Assembly: GCF_029510815.1 (NCBI RefSeq)
Contig: NZ_CP120360.1
Location: forward strand, 1,426,001 to 1,490,000
Origin: Janibacter sp. DB-40
GTDB taxonomy: Bacteria; Actinomycetota; Actinomycetes; Actinomycetales; Dermatophilaceae
DNA length: 64,000 nt
Direction of reading: 5' to 3'
The position numbers were made by a program, and so were the translations under genes. Below, piece after piece: positions 33,467 through 41,706 of the stretch. How positions within the stretch are numbered: the first letter of the stretch is position 1; each line of letters opens with the position of its first letter. The notes under the pieces were generated by a model, which saw only the letters and a list, made by a program, of their open reading frames with translations, searched no databases and was not told the origin of the DNA.

Positions 33467-34608
33467 CCCCGGTCATCCCGTTCCCCACGGTCGGGGCGAC
33501 GGTCGCCGAGCACGGCTTGTCACTCGTGCGCGCCCATCCGCGTCCCGACCGGCTGCATCTCGACCTCATGGACGCCGACGGGCGCCGGGTCATCGGGCAG
33601 TGGATCGTCGACGGGGCCGAGCAGGTCGCCGCCGCCACCGAGGCCGTCGCCCCCGGGCGGGTGCGCCGGCTCGGTGAGCACCTCGTGCTGCAGGACGGGG
33701 GAGCGGACCGTCGTCTGCCCGCACTCGCCGCGCTCGTCGCCGACGGCGCGGAGCTGGTCGTCCACCGGCCCGAGCGACGAGCGGTCGTGCGCACCCGCGT
33801 CCCCCACCTGCCGCCCGGTGGAGGTGAACGCGCGGGTGGAGCGTCGGCGAGTCCACCTCCACCCGACGTCGTCTACACCAAGGTCGTCCGTCCGCGGCGC
33901 ACCACCGACCTCGTGCGTCGGATGCAGCAGGCCGCCGCGGTGCCGGGACTGGACGTCCCTCGCGTCGTCGCGGCGGACGAGACGGCGGGGACGGTGCGCA
34001 TGTCCACCCTCCCGGGACGCACGCTCCACGACCTGCTCGTCGAGGGGGTCCCCGAGGCCGCCGCGCGGATCGGGGCCGCGGTGCGTACCCTGCACACCGC
34101 CCCGCAGGTCGACGGGGTCCCCGCCCACGACCTCGCAGCCGAGGTGGACGTGACCCGCGGCCTGATCGAGCTGGCGCGCACGCACCAGGCCCTCGGGTCA
34201 CGCGTCCTCGAGACGCTGTGGCGGGACGTGGAGCGGGCCGCGACGACGATCACGCTGGCCGGTCCGGCCACCCGGCGCAGCCTGCTCCACCGCGATCTGC
34301 ACGACAAGCAGCTGCTCGTGGACGGGGACGCCGTCGGGATGCTCGACGTCGACACCCTCGGGCTGGGCGACCCGGCGCTCGACCTGGGCAACCTGCTCGC
34401 CCACCTCGACCTGCGCGTGGAGCAGGGATGGACGACGCGCCAGACCGCCGCCGTCGTCGAGGACGAGATCCTCGCCGGGTACCGACCCGACGCCCGTACG
34501 CGTGCAGCGGCGGCCGGGTACCGCGCGCTCACCCACGCACGACTGCGGGCGCTCTACGCCTTCCGACCGGGAGACCTCCCGACGCGCCCTCCCTTCGCAA
34601 CTGCTTAG
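33463..34608 (+). CDS. APH-fold phosphotransferase 2 of the glycoconjugate operon
   Basis: 381 residues from GTG 33463 (GTGA overlap with kinase 1). Catalytic loop RSLLHRDLHDKQLLVDGDAV at ~272 and metal segment GMLDVDTLGLGDPALDLGNL. The N-terminal ~130 residues (MTPVIPFPTVGATVAEHGLS) have no match that I recognise, and a Pro/Gly-rich linker (PPGGGERAGGASASPPPP) joins them to the kinase. The stop TAG at 34606-34608 lies within the first copy of a four-copy palindromic repeat, so the C-terminal residues PFATA are repeat-encoded and may have replaced an older end. It is the last gene of the operon. Confidence 0.75.
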   Translation: MTPVIPFPTVGATVAEHGLSLVRAHPRPDRLHLDLMDADGRRVIGQWIVDGAEQVAAATEAVAPGRVRRLGEHLVLQDGGADRRLPALAALVADGAELVVHRPERRAVVRTRVPHLPPGGGERAGGASASPPPPDVVYTKVVRPRRTTDLVRRMQQAAAVPGLDVPRVVAADETAGTVRMSTLPGRTLHDLLVEGVPEAAARIGAAVRTLHTAPQVDGVPAHDLAAEVDVTRGLIELARTHQALGSRVLETLWRDVERAATTITLAGPATRRSLLHRDLHDKQLLVDGDAVGMLDVDTLGLGDPALDLGNLLAHLDLRVEQGWTTRQTAAVVEDEILAGYRPDARTRAAAAGYRALTHARLRALYAFRPGDLPTRPPFATA

Positions 34609-34734
34609 GCTCCTGCGAAAACTCGGCCCCCTCCCTTCGCAACTGCTTAGGCTCCTGCGAAGGGAGGGCGCGCAACTGCTTGGGCTCCTGCGAAAACCGG
34701 CCCCCTCCTTCGCAGCTGCTTGGGCTCCTGCGAA
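34594..34734. repeat. Four-copy palindromic repeat at the convergent kinase 2/apeB junction
   Basis: A 26-bp unit TTCGCAACTGCTTAGG-CTCCTGCGAA occurs at 34594-34619 and 34636-34661, with variants at 34669-34694 (left end changed to CGCGCA, TAGG to TGGG) and 34709-34734 (AGCTGCTTGGG). Each intact unit starts TTCGCA and ends TGCGAA, so it is a hairpin. Spacing is 42, 33 and 40 bp; spacers are themselves partly repeated (CTCGGCCCC, CCGGCCCCC). It carries the stop codon of the upstream gene and ends 13 bp before the apeB stop. Confidence 0.9.
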
Positions 34735-34747
34735 GGGGGGCGCGGGG

Positions 34748-36025
34748 TCAGCCGCGGAGGAAGGTCTGCGCGACCCGGGTGAGGTCGAGCAGGTCGCTCG
34801 TGCCGGCGAGCTCGCGGGCAGAGTGCATCGACAGGATCGGGATGCCCACGTCGACGGTGCGGATCCCCAACCGGGTGGCGGTGATCGGGCCGATCGTGGA
34901 CCCGCAGGGCACGGTGTTGTTGGAGACGAAGTCCTGGCTGGTCACCCCGGCGGCCTCGCACCACCCGTGCCAGGCGGCACCGCCGGCGCCGTCGCTCGCG
35001 TAGCGCTGGTTGGCGTTGAGCTTGAGGATCGGCCCGGAGCCGAGCAGCGGGCGCACGTGGGGGTCGTGCTTGTCGGCGAAGTTCGGGTGCACCGAGTGGC
35101 CGACGTCGCTCGAGACGCACCACGACGACGCGAGGGCGCGCATGCGCTCGGACCGGTCCGCGCCCAGCGCGATCCCCAAACGCTCGAGGACGTCCTCCAG
35201 GAAGGGGCCGCCCGCGCCCGACCGGGTCGTGGAGCCGACCTCCTCGTGGTCGAAGACGGCCAGGACCGGGATGTGGTCGCTGGCGAGGTCGTCGCCGACG
35301 GCCGTCAGGGCGACGGTGCCGGCGTGCACGCTCGCGAGGTCGTCCAGGCGCCCCGCCGCGAGGAAGGCGTTGTCGCGGCCGAAGACGACACCACGAGCGC
35401 TGTCGGCCGTGACGACGTCGTACCCGCGGATGCGCGAGGCGTCGACGCCGGCGGAGTCCGCCAGCTCGGCGAGCAGGTCGGCGGAGTCCGCGGCGCCCAC
35501 GCCCCACACCGGCTGCGTCTGCGACTGCTTGTCGAGCGCGAAGCGCTCGTTGGCCTCGCGGTCGAGGTGGATCGCCAGCTGCGGCAGCCGCAGCAGCGGA
35601 CCGGAGTCGGCCAGGACCTCGCTCCCGTCGTCGAGGACCAGTCGTCCGGCCAGGCGCAGCTCACGATCGAGCCAGGAGTTCAGCAGCGGGCCGCCGTAGA
35701 TCTCCACGCCCGCCTGCAGCCACCCGTGCCTGCCGGTGCTCGGCTGCGGCTTGAGCTTGAAGCCGGGGGAGTCGCTGTGCGCGCCGAAGATGCGCACCGG
35801 TGTCGTCGGTGTCGCCGACGCGGGAACGACCCAGGCGATGACGGCCCCGTCGCGCACGACGAGGTACTTGCCCGGGGTGCGCGGCCAGTCGCTCGTCTCG
35901 TCCAGGGCCGTGAAGCCGCTGTCGCGCAGCCGGCGGGCCACCTCGGCAGCCGCGTGGTAGCTGGAGGGGGACGCGTCGACGAAGGCGGCGAGGTCCTCGG
36001 CGTGGGCGATCGGTGCTGCGGGCAC
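34748..36025 (-). CDS. apeB: M18-family aminopeptidase
   Basis: 425 residues, cytosolic zinc aminopeptidase removing N-terminal, often acidic, residues. Zinc and active-site segments of M18 are visible: FGAHSDSPGFKLKP, the AAGRLDDLASVHAG metal Asp, FDHEEVGSTTRSGAGGPFL (bridging and catalytic Glu), VSSDVGHSVHPNFADKHDP and ILSMHSARELAG (final His). Length is normal for the family. Start GTG 36025 is supported by AGGAG 8 nt upstream. It converges on the glycoconjugate operon over a repeat array and is followed upstream by DUF4191 on the same strand after 47 bp. Confidence 0.93.
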   Translation of the reverse strand: MPAAPIAHAEDLAAFVDASPSSYHAAAEVARRLRDSGFTALDETSDWPRTPGKYLVVRDGAVIAWVVPASATPTTPVRIFGAHSDSPGFKLKPQPSTGRHGWLQAGVEIYGGPLLNSWLDRELRLAGRLVLDDGSEVLADSGPLLRLPQLAIHLDREANERFALDKQSQTQPVWGVGAADSADLLAELADSAGVDASRIRGYDVVTADSARGVVFGRDNAFLAAGRLDDLASVHAGTVALTAVGDDLASDHIPVLAVFDHEEVGSTTRSGAGGPFLEDVLERLGIALGADRSERMRALASSWCVSSDVGHSVHPNFADKHDPHVRPLLGSGPILKLNANQRYASDGAGGAAWHGWCEAAGVTSQDFVSNNTVPCGSTIGPITATRLGIRTVDVGIPILSMHSARELAGTSDLLDLTRVAQTFLRG

Positions 36026-36072
36026 GGGTGCTCTCCTGGAGGGGTCGGACGGGTGCGGTCGTGCTCGCAGGG

Positions 36073-36795
36073 TCAGCGTCCGCGCAGGGCCTTGCGGTCC
36101 ATCCGGGCCTTGTTCGGGTCGACGCCGGCGGGCATGCCCTGACGCAGGCCGGGGAGGGACTTCAGCCGCTTGTTGACGACCGACAGCTCCTCCTTGGACA
36201 GGTGCGGCCGCAGCTTGACCAGGGTGGTGCGGATCTTGCGGGCGGGGAGCTCCCCCTCGCCGGTGCCGACGATGTAGGTGTGGATCGGCACGCCCGGTGC
36301 GACCCGACTGACCTTCTTGCTCTCCTTGGCGAAGAGCTTGTCCACACGGTGCTTCGGACCCTCGCCGAGCAGCACGACGCCCGGGCGGCCGAGGGCGCGG
36401 AAGACCATCGCGGCGTTCTGGACGTCGTTCGGCTTGGTGGCGTCGGCGGCGACCGGCTCCTGGTCGTAGTACCAGCCGCGCTTGACCGCCGACAGACCAC
36501 CGAGGGCGGCGCCGCGCTGACCGTCCATCTGGCTGAAGGCCGCACGCTCACCACGACGGGAGAGGACGATCATGGCGGCGAGGATGCCGACCGGCAGGGC
36601 GATGAGCAGCGAGGACCAGATGTGACCCATGATCAGCCCGATGGCCGCGCCGACGGCGAGCACGCCGACGAAGGCAAGCAGCATCCACAGGTTCACCTGC
36701 GGGTCGATCTGCTTGATCGTCTTGTAGACGGACCAGAACCTCTTGAACGGGTTCTCGCGCTTCGGCTTCTTGGGCTTGTCGGACTTACGGGCCAT
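36073..36795 (-). CDS. DUF4191 membrane protein
   Basis: 240 residues. A Lys-rich N-terminus (KSDKPKKPKRENPFKRFW) precedes two membrane spans at ~37-57 and 62-82, then a soluble domain (GWYYDQEPVAADATKPNDVQ, RALGRPGVVLLGEGPKHRV). This is the DUF4191 family, found almost only in actinobacteria and nearly always beside lipA, which holds here. Function is unknown; the position suggests a link to lipoate metabolism or the cell envelope. A TAGACT hexamer lies 8 nt before the ATG, consistent with a short or absent leader. Confidence 0.88.
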   Translation of the reverse strand: MARKSDKPKKPKRENPFKRFWSVYKTIKQIDPQVNLWMLLAFVGVLAVGAAIGLIMGHIWSSLLIALPVGILAAMIVLSRRGERAAFSQMDGQRGAALGGLSAVKRGWYYDQEPVAADATKPNDVQNAAMVFRALGRPGVVLLGEGPKHRVDKLFAKESKKVSRVAPGVPIHTYIVGTGEGELPARKIRTTLVKLRPHLSKEELSVVNKRLKSLPGLRQGMPAGVDPNKARMDRKALRGR

Positions 36796-36831
36796 GAGGG
36801 GTGAGTCTAGTTCCTTCCCGGGGTGCCCCGG

Positions 36832-37887
36832 TCAGCCGTCGGTGCCGGTGGCCGGCTGGTCGAGGATCTCCTGGGCGCGGCTCTTCGCCACCAGCGTCGA
36901 GGCCTCCTGGCGGGCCGGCTCGTCGATGGCGTCGGCGAGGTGGGAGAGGTGCTCGGGGATCGGGCGACCCCACTTGCGCATCGCCGTGGCGTAGAGACGA
37001 CCGGCGCGGTAGCTCGAGCGCACGAGTGGGCCGGCCATGACGCCCTTGAGGCCGAGCTCCTCGCCGACCGTGCTCCAGTGGAGGAACTCGTCGGGCTTGA
37101 CCCACCGGTCGATCGGGTGGTGCAGCTTCGAGGGGCGCAGGTACTGGGTGATGGTGAGGATGTCGCAGCCCGCGTCGACGAGGTCGTTGATCGCCTGCTC
37201 GACCTCGTGCCCCTCCTCGCCCATCCCGAGGATGAGGTTGGACTTGGTCACCAGGCCGGCCTCGCGGGCCATCGAGAGGACCTTGAGGGACTTGTCGTAG
37301 GTGAAGGCCGGGCGGATCTGCTTGAAGATCCGCGGGACCGTCTCGAGGTTGTGCGCGAAGACCTCCGGCTGGGCGTCAAAGACCTGCTGGACCAGCTCGG
37401 GCTTCGCACCGAAGTCGGGCGGGAGGATCTCCACCCCGGTGTTGGGGTTGAGCGCGTGGATCTGCCGGATCGTCTCCGCGTAGAGGCCCGCGGCGCCGTC
37501 GGGCTGGTCGTCCCGGGCGACGCCGGTGACGGTGGAGTAGCGCAGGCCCATCTCCTGGACGGACTCGGCGACGCGGCGCGGCTCATCCATGTCCAGGCTC
37601 GTCGGGCGGCCCGTGGCGATGTCGCAGAAGTCGCAGCGGCGGGTGCACACGTCACCACCGATGAGGAAGGTCGCCTCGCGGTCCTCCCAGCACTCGAAGA
37701 TGTTGGGACAGCCGGCCTCCTGGCACACGGTGTGCAGGCCCGCTCCGCTGACGCGGCCCTTCATCGCGTTGTACTCGGGGCCCATCTTGGCGGTCGTCCG
37801 GATCCACTCCGGCTTGCGCTCGATGGGGGTCTCGGCATTGCGTGCCTCGACACGCAGCAGACGACGTCCTTCGGGTGCGACGGTCAC
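36832..37887 (-). CDS. lipA: Lipoyl synthase
   Basis: 351 residues from GTG 37887, chosen for GGAG 7 nt upstream (an upstream in-frame start at 37935 lacks one). Radical SAM enzyme that inserts two sulfurs into protein-bound octanoyl groups. Both iron-sulfur sites are visible: the auxiliary cluster C55-x4-C60-x5-C66 ([12 protein letters not shown]) and the radical SAM C81-x3-C85-x2-C88 (CTRRCDFC). Further landmarks: ILPPDFG-x-[38 protein letters not shown]. Clients encoded nearby are SucB, and by context GcvT's H-protein partner. lipB is 2.4 kb away, separated by an acyltransferase gene. Confidence 0.96.
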   Translation of the reverse strand: MTVAPEGRRLLRVEARNAETPIERKPEWIRTTAKMGPEYNAMKGRVSGAGLHTVCQEAGCPNIFECWEDREATFLIGGDVCTRRCDFCDIATGRPTSLDMDEPRRVAESVQEMGLRYSTVTGVARDDQPDGAAGLYAETIRQIHALNPNTGVEILPPDFGAKPELVQQVFDAQPEVFAHNLETVPRIFKQIRPAFTYDKSLKVLSMAREAGLVTKSNLILGMGEEGHEVEQAINDLVDAGCDILTITQYLRPSKLHHPIDRWVKPDEFLHWSTVGEELGLKGVMAGPLVRSSYRAGRLYATAMRKWGRPIPEHLSHLADAIDEPARQEASTLVAKSRAQEILDQPATGTDG

Positions 37888-37992
37888 GCAACTCTCCTGG
37901 CACTGATCGACGGCCCGGGAGGTGGCCGGGCTCACTCCCAGCGTACGCCGCGGCGGACGGGGGAGACCAACGGGTGCTCGGGGCGGCCGGGG

Positions 37993-40131
37993 TCAATCCC
38001 CCTTCGCCAGCGCCCTCTCGATGGGGCCGGCCATGTACGGGGCCATCGTCTTCACGTAGGTCGCCGAAAGGTGCGAGGAGTCGTAGTACGTGATCACCCC
38101 GCCGGTGACTCCCCGGCACCGGTCGGAGGAGCAGACGAGGTCGTCGAAGCTGACCTGGCTGACGTTGTCGTGGTCGACGTTCTTCGCGGCCTCGACCAGT
38201 GGGTCGGGATCGACCTTCCACTCCTCGGGCGAGCCGGAGCACTCCTCGAGGTCGTCGGGGTTCTCCGCGACGCACTCGGGGACGTCGAAGGTCGGCTTCG
38301 TCGGGTCCTTGATCGCCAGCACGTTGGTGCCCGCCTCGGCCCAGGTGGACAGGTAGCTCTCGTAGCCCTCGGTGGCGGGAGGACCGCTGTCGGCCCTGCT
38401 GTAGCCGTCGATGGGAGCCGACTGGCGCTCGGAGGTGATGACGAGGTCGTACGCGTCCCCCTTCGTCTCCTCCTGGGCCCACTGGCCCCAGTCGTGGCAG
38501 TCCTCGCTCTTCTTGTCGGTGTCGAACTCCTGCTTCGCGTCGGTCGCGGCGCACCGGGAGATGATGTAGGTGTCGATCGTCCACCCCTTCTCCTTGCCCA
38601 GCTCGCGCAGTGCCGGCAGCCAGTGCCGCGCGTGGGAGTTGCCGACCAGGGCGATCTTCGTCCCGCCGGAGCCGAAGCTGCACGACAGCCGCTGGTCGTA
38701 CCTGCCCTCCGGGAAGCACTCGTCCTCGTCGATGTCGGCCTTGTCCTTCTTGGCCAGCTCCGGGGTGGGGACGACCTCCCCGTCGGGAGCGACGGTGCAC
38801 GCCCCCTTCGCCAGCGCCGCGGCCCCGAGGCAGGGGGTCTCCTCCTGCTCGACGGCGGCCAGCTCCTTCTTGGCCACCTCGTTGCGGACCTCGGTCTCGG
38901 TCCAGCCCACGGAGCCCAGGACCGCCACCGCGACCATCCCGGCGGCGGAGAGCTGGTAGCTGTAGCGCACCGGTGCCTGCGGGCGGAGGAAGCGGAAGCG
39001 GTCCTCGACGTGGACCTTGGTCAGCCCGGCGAGCGCGAGTGTCGCCGCGAGGACGACCACGTTGTCGAGGACCCCGAGGTCGCCGCCGCTGGCGTACGGC
39101 AGGAGGGCGATCAGCGGCCAGTGCCACAGGTAGACCGAGTAGGAGACGTCACCGAGCCACTGGACCGGCCGGTGGCGCAGCAGTGCGGTGGGGGAGAGGT
39201 GGTGGTCGGAGTCGGCGACGATCACCGCGGCCGTGCCCAGCACCGGCACCAGGGCCGCCGCACCGGGGAACGGGGTGGCAGACGTGTACCACCAGGCCGA
39301 CAGGAGCACCGCGGCGATCCCGGCCCACGCGAGGAGCGCGCCCGTGATCCCGTGCAGCACGCGAGCGCCCGTGCCGGCGAGGGTCGCGATGAGACCGCCC
39401 AGGGCCAGCTCCCACATGCGCGTGGGGGTGATGAAGTAGGCGGCCGCCGGCTGCACGGCGGTGACCCAGACGGAGATGCCGAGCGAGAGGAGGACCACGG
39501 CGCCGATCAGCGTGCGCGCCAGTCGCACGAGGCTGAGGTCGCCCGCGGCCGCATCGCCCGGGCCGCCGGCGCCGATGCGCGTCCTGCGCCGGTGGACCAC
39601 CCAGGTGACGAAGAAGATCAGCAGCGGCCACAGGAGGTAGAACTGCTCCTCCACGGACAGCGACCAGAAGTGCTGGACCGGGCTGCTCATGGCACCGGCG
39701 TCCATGTAGTCGACCGAGCTGGAGGCCAGGGCCCAGTTCTGCACGTAGAGGGTCGAGGCGATGATCTGGCGGGAGATCTCCTCCCACGCGGTGCTCGGTG
39801 CCACGAGCCGGGTGGCGACGGCGGTGGTCGCCAGCACCACCAGCGAGGCCGGCAGCAGCCGCCGCAGTCGGCGCGCCCAGAACGCCCAGAGGTCGTGGCT
39901 GGTGCGCGGGGGCTTCCTCAGCAGGTGGGTCGTGATCAGGTAGCCGGAGATCACGAGGAAGACGTCCACGCCCACGTAGCCGCCGCTGATGGTCCCCGGC
40001 CAGAGGTGGAAGAGCACGACGAGGGTGACGGCGAGGGCCCGCAGGCCCTGGATGTCCTTCCGCAGGCCGGACGGGGCGCCGGGTCGGGAGTCCGTGCCAC
40101 GTCGGGGTGGGGCTTCCGCGCTGGCGGTCAT
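37993..40131 (-). CDS. OafA/YrhL-type acyltransferase with C-terminal SGNH domain
   Basis: 712 residues. Residues ~25-420 are an acyltransferase-3 membrane domain of about ten or eleven spans beginning LRKDIQGLRALAVTLVVLFH, with FWSLSVEEQFYLLWPLL and LGDVSYSVYLWHWPLIALLP. The extracytoplasmic C-terminal ~270 residues form an SGNH domain with nucleophile motif IALVGNSHARHWLPALRELG and DSSHLS near the end. Such proteins O-acetylate cell-surface sugars or peptidoglycan. It lies between lipA and lipB, which normally adjoin, so it is probably an insertion into this locus. It may act on the glycan made by the glycosyltransferase operon; that is a guess. Confidence 0.9.
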   Translation of the reverse strand: MTASAEAPPRRGTDSRPGAPSGLRKDIQGLRALAVTLVVLFHLWPGTISGGYVGVDVFLVISGYLITTHLLRKPPRTSHDLWAFWARRLRRLLPASLVVLATTAVATRLVAPSTAWEEISRQIIASTLYVQNWALASSSVDYMDAGAMSSPVQHFWSLSVEEQFYLLWPLLIFFVTWVVHRRRTRIGAGGPGDAAAGDLSLVRLARTLIGAVVLLSLGISVWVTAVQPAAAYFITPTRMWELALGGLIATLAGTGARVLHGITGALLAWAGIAAVLLSAWWYTSATPFPGAAALVPVLGTAAVIVADSDHHLSPTALLRHRPVQWLGDVSYSVYLWHWPLIALLPYASGGDLGVLDNVVVLAATLALAGLTKVHVEDRFRFLRPQAPVRYSYQLSAAGMVAVAVLGSVGWTETEVRNEVAKKELAAVEQEETPCLGAAALAKGACTVAPDGEVVPTPELAKKDKADIDEDECFPEGRYDQRLSCSFGSGGTKIALVGNSHARHWLPALRELGKEKGWTIDTYIISRCAATDAKQEFDTDKKSEDCHDWGQWAQEETKGDAYDLVITSERQSAPIDGYSRADSGPPATEGYESYLSTWAEAGTNVLAIKDPTKPTFDVPECVAENPDDLEECSGSPEEWKVDPDPLVEAAKNVDHDNVSQVSFDDLVCSSDRCRGVTGGVITYYDSSHLSATYVKTMAPYMAGPIERALAKGD

Positions 40132-40232
40132 CGGGGGGAGGTCCTCCGGATAGCGGTCATACCGGGCGAACCGCCGACGTTACCTCATTGTGACCTTCGT
40201 GTCCCGACGGGCCGACCGTGTCGCCCGCCACG

Positions 40233-40260
40233 GACGAAGGGGGGTCAGGCCCCCTTCGTC
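40233..40260 (-). terminator. Hairpin straddling the lipB stop codon
   Basis: GACGAAGGGGG (40233-40243) and CCCCCTTCGTC (40250-40260) form a perfect 11-bp stem with a 6-nt loop. The lipB stop (TGA, complement of 40245-40247) sits in the loop, so the last residues (LTKGA) are encoded by the 3' arm. It probably ends or attenuates transcription between lipB and the acyltransferase gene. Confidence 0.7.
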
Positions 40261-40901
40261 AGGGGGAGGTCCTGCGTCATCACCTCGGTGAGGTGCGCCT
40301 TGGCCGAAGGGAGGATGTCGGCGACGGTGATGTCGCGCCCCGTCTCGATCGCGAGCGTGGACACGGCCGCGTCCGGGATGCCGCACGGCACGATCGTCTG
40401 CGTCCACGACAGGTCGCAGTCCACGTTGAGGCTGAAGCCGTGCATCGCGACGTCCCGGGAGACCCGGATGCCGATCTGGCCGAGCTTGCGGTCCTGGCTG
40501 CCGTCGGTCCCGGGCACCCAGATGCCGGAGCGGCCCGGCACACGCGTGGCGGTCACCCCGACGTCCGCGGCGACGCGGATCATCATCTCTTCGAGACGGC
40601 GCACGTGGGCGATGACGTCGCGGCGTCCCGGCAGGTGCGCGATCGGGTAGCCGACGAGCTGGCCGGGGCCGTGCCAGGTGATCTTGCCGCCGCGGTCGAC
40701 GTCGATGACCGGCGTGCCGTCCATCGGCCGCTCGTGCGGCTCGGTGCGCTTGCCCGCGGTGTAGACCGTCGTGTGCTCGAGCAGCAGCGTCGTGTCCTCG
40801 AGGTCACCGGCGACGACCGCCGCGTGCACCCTCTTCTGGTGCTCCCAGGCGGTCAGGTAGTCCACGGTGTCGGGGGCGAAGCCGAGCTCCTCGAAGCGCA
40901 T
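40245..40901 (-). CDS. lipB: Octanoyl-[acyl-carrier-protein]:protein N-octanoyltransferase
   Basis: 218 residues; moves octanoyl from acyl carrier protein onto lipoyl-domain lysines, the step before LipA. Active-site residues are K139 (RKLGQIGIRV) and C173 (TIVPCGIPDAAVSTL), with the family block DRGGKITWHGPGQLVGYPI at ~69-87. A TAGGGT hexamer (40913-40908, minus strand), formed by the last codons and stop of pepE, lies 6 nt before the ATG, so lipB can be made from a leaderless transcript of its own. pepE is 4 bp upstream. Confidence 0.96.
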   Translation of the reverse strand: MRFEELGFAPDTVDYLTAWEHQKRVHAAVVAGDLEDTTLLLEHTTVYTAGKRTEPHERPMDGTPVIDVDRGGKITWHGPGQLVGYPIAHLPGRRDVIAHVRRLEEMMIRVAADVGVTATRVPGRSGIWVPGTDGSQDRKLGQIGIRVSRDVAMHGFSLNVDCDLSWTQTIVPCGIPDAAVSTLAIETGRDITVADILPSAKAHLTEVMTQDLPLTKGA

Positions 40902-40905
40902 GGCA

Positions 40906-41631
40906 TCACCCTACGCGGCGGGGTTCGAGGCGCTCCTCGACGACCCGGCCGTCGCCCCCCTTCGTCACGATGTAGGCACCCTTGCCGTCCACCTCGGCGA
41001 CGGCCTCGACCAGCTCGGTGCCGCGGTAGACGAGACCGACCCCGTCGTCGGTGCAGTGCGTCTCCCCGAGGGTCCCGTCCTCGACGAGGGCGTGCACGGT
41101 CGGACGGCGGCGGGGCTCGCTGTCGTAGTGCACCCCGTTGTCATGGGGGAGCAGGCCGAGGCCGTTGGTCACCGGCCGCAGCTCGGGCCCGAAGGAGTCC
41201 GTGGTCCCGCCGCGGTACCAGCACACCGACCCGGCGCTCACACCGGCGAGGACCACGCCCGCCTCCCAGACCCTGCGGAAGATCACGTCGAGCTCGTGCA
41301 CCCGCCACACCGCGAGGAGGTTGGCCACCGATCCGCCGTTGACCCAGACGACGTCCTGCTCCATCAGGTGTCCCTCGACGTCCTCGACACTCGGCATCGG
41401 GAAGAGGTCCAGGCAGGTCAGGTCGAAGCCGGCGGCGGTCCCGGCCTGGGCGAGGAAGGCGTTGAACCACCGCTGGTCCCCGCCCGCCGTGCCGAGGGTG
41501 CACACCTTCGGCCGGGAGGTCGTCCCGGACAGCTCGACCGCGTGGTGGACGAGCCCGGCGAAGGCGAGATCCCCCCGGTCCGGTCGGGTGTAACCACCGG
41601 AGGTGGCGAGGATCGTGGGGTGTCGCGTCAT
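40906..41631 (-). CDS. pepE: Peptidase E (S51 family dipeptidase-like)
   Basis: 241 residues. Nucleophile motif VVLAGVSAGSVCWYRGGTTD puts the catalytic Ser at about 132; VVWVNGGSVANLLAVWR and the C-terminal PRRRPTVHALVEDGTLGE also match the S51 family. PepE-type enzymes hydrolyse Asp-X dipeptides; related members act on cyanophycin fragments or glutathione-like peptides. The ATG at 41631 follows a TAGCCT hexamer by 6 nt, so a leaderless start is likely. It ends 4 bp before lipB, with a perfect 13-bp terminator hairpin upstream separating it from the aldo/keto reductase gene. Confidence 0.85.
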   Translation of the reverse strand: MTRHPTILATSGGYTRPDRGDLAFAGLVHHAVELSGTTSRPKVCTLGTAGGDQRWFNAFLAQAGTAAGFDLTCLDLFPMPSVEDVEGHLMEQDVVWVNGGSVANLLAVWRVHELDVIFRRVWEAGVVLAGVSAGSVCWYRGGTTDSFGPELRPVTNGLGLLPHDNGVHYDSEPRRRPTVHALVEDGTLGETHCTDDGVGLVYRGTELVEAVAEVDGKGAYIVTKGGDGRVVEERLEPRRVG

Positions 41632-41654
41632 GACCGCAGGCTAGACGCAGGCGT

Positions 41655-41683
41655 CCGGCCCGGGTGGTCACCACCCGGGCCGG
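41655..41683 (-). terminator. Terminator after the aldo/keto reductase gene
   Basis: A perfect 13-bp stem CCGGCCCGGGTGG (41655-41667), 3-nt loop TCA, CCACCCGGGCCGG (41671-41683), starting 24 bp past the aldo/keto reductase stop and ending upstream of the pepE promoter. Confidence 0.8.
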
Positions 41684-41706
41684 TGTTCACCGTTCGGTAC
41701 CGAGGG

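Noticed and set aside
32237..34608. APH-fold kinases as aminoglycoside resistance genes
   Set aside because: They are embedded at the end of a glycosyltransferase/exporter operon, and lack the compact length of resistance kinases.
34594..34734. Four regularly spaced palindromic repeats, considered as a CRISPR array
   Set aside because: Spacers are 7-16 bp, partly repeated themselves, there are no cas genes, and one copy is part of a coding frame.
36823..40650. A 1275-codon open frame on the plus strand opposite lipA and the OafA-type acyltransferase
   Set aside because: It is antisense to two well-supported genes; in G+C-rich coding DNA the complementary frames stay open by chance, and the translation is low-complexity with no domain.
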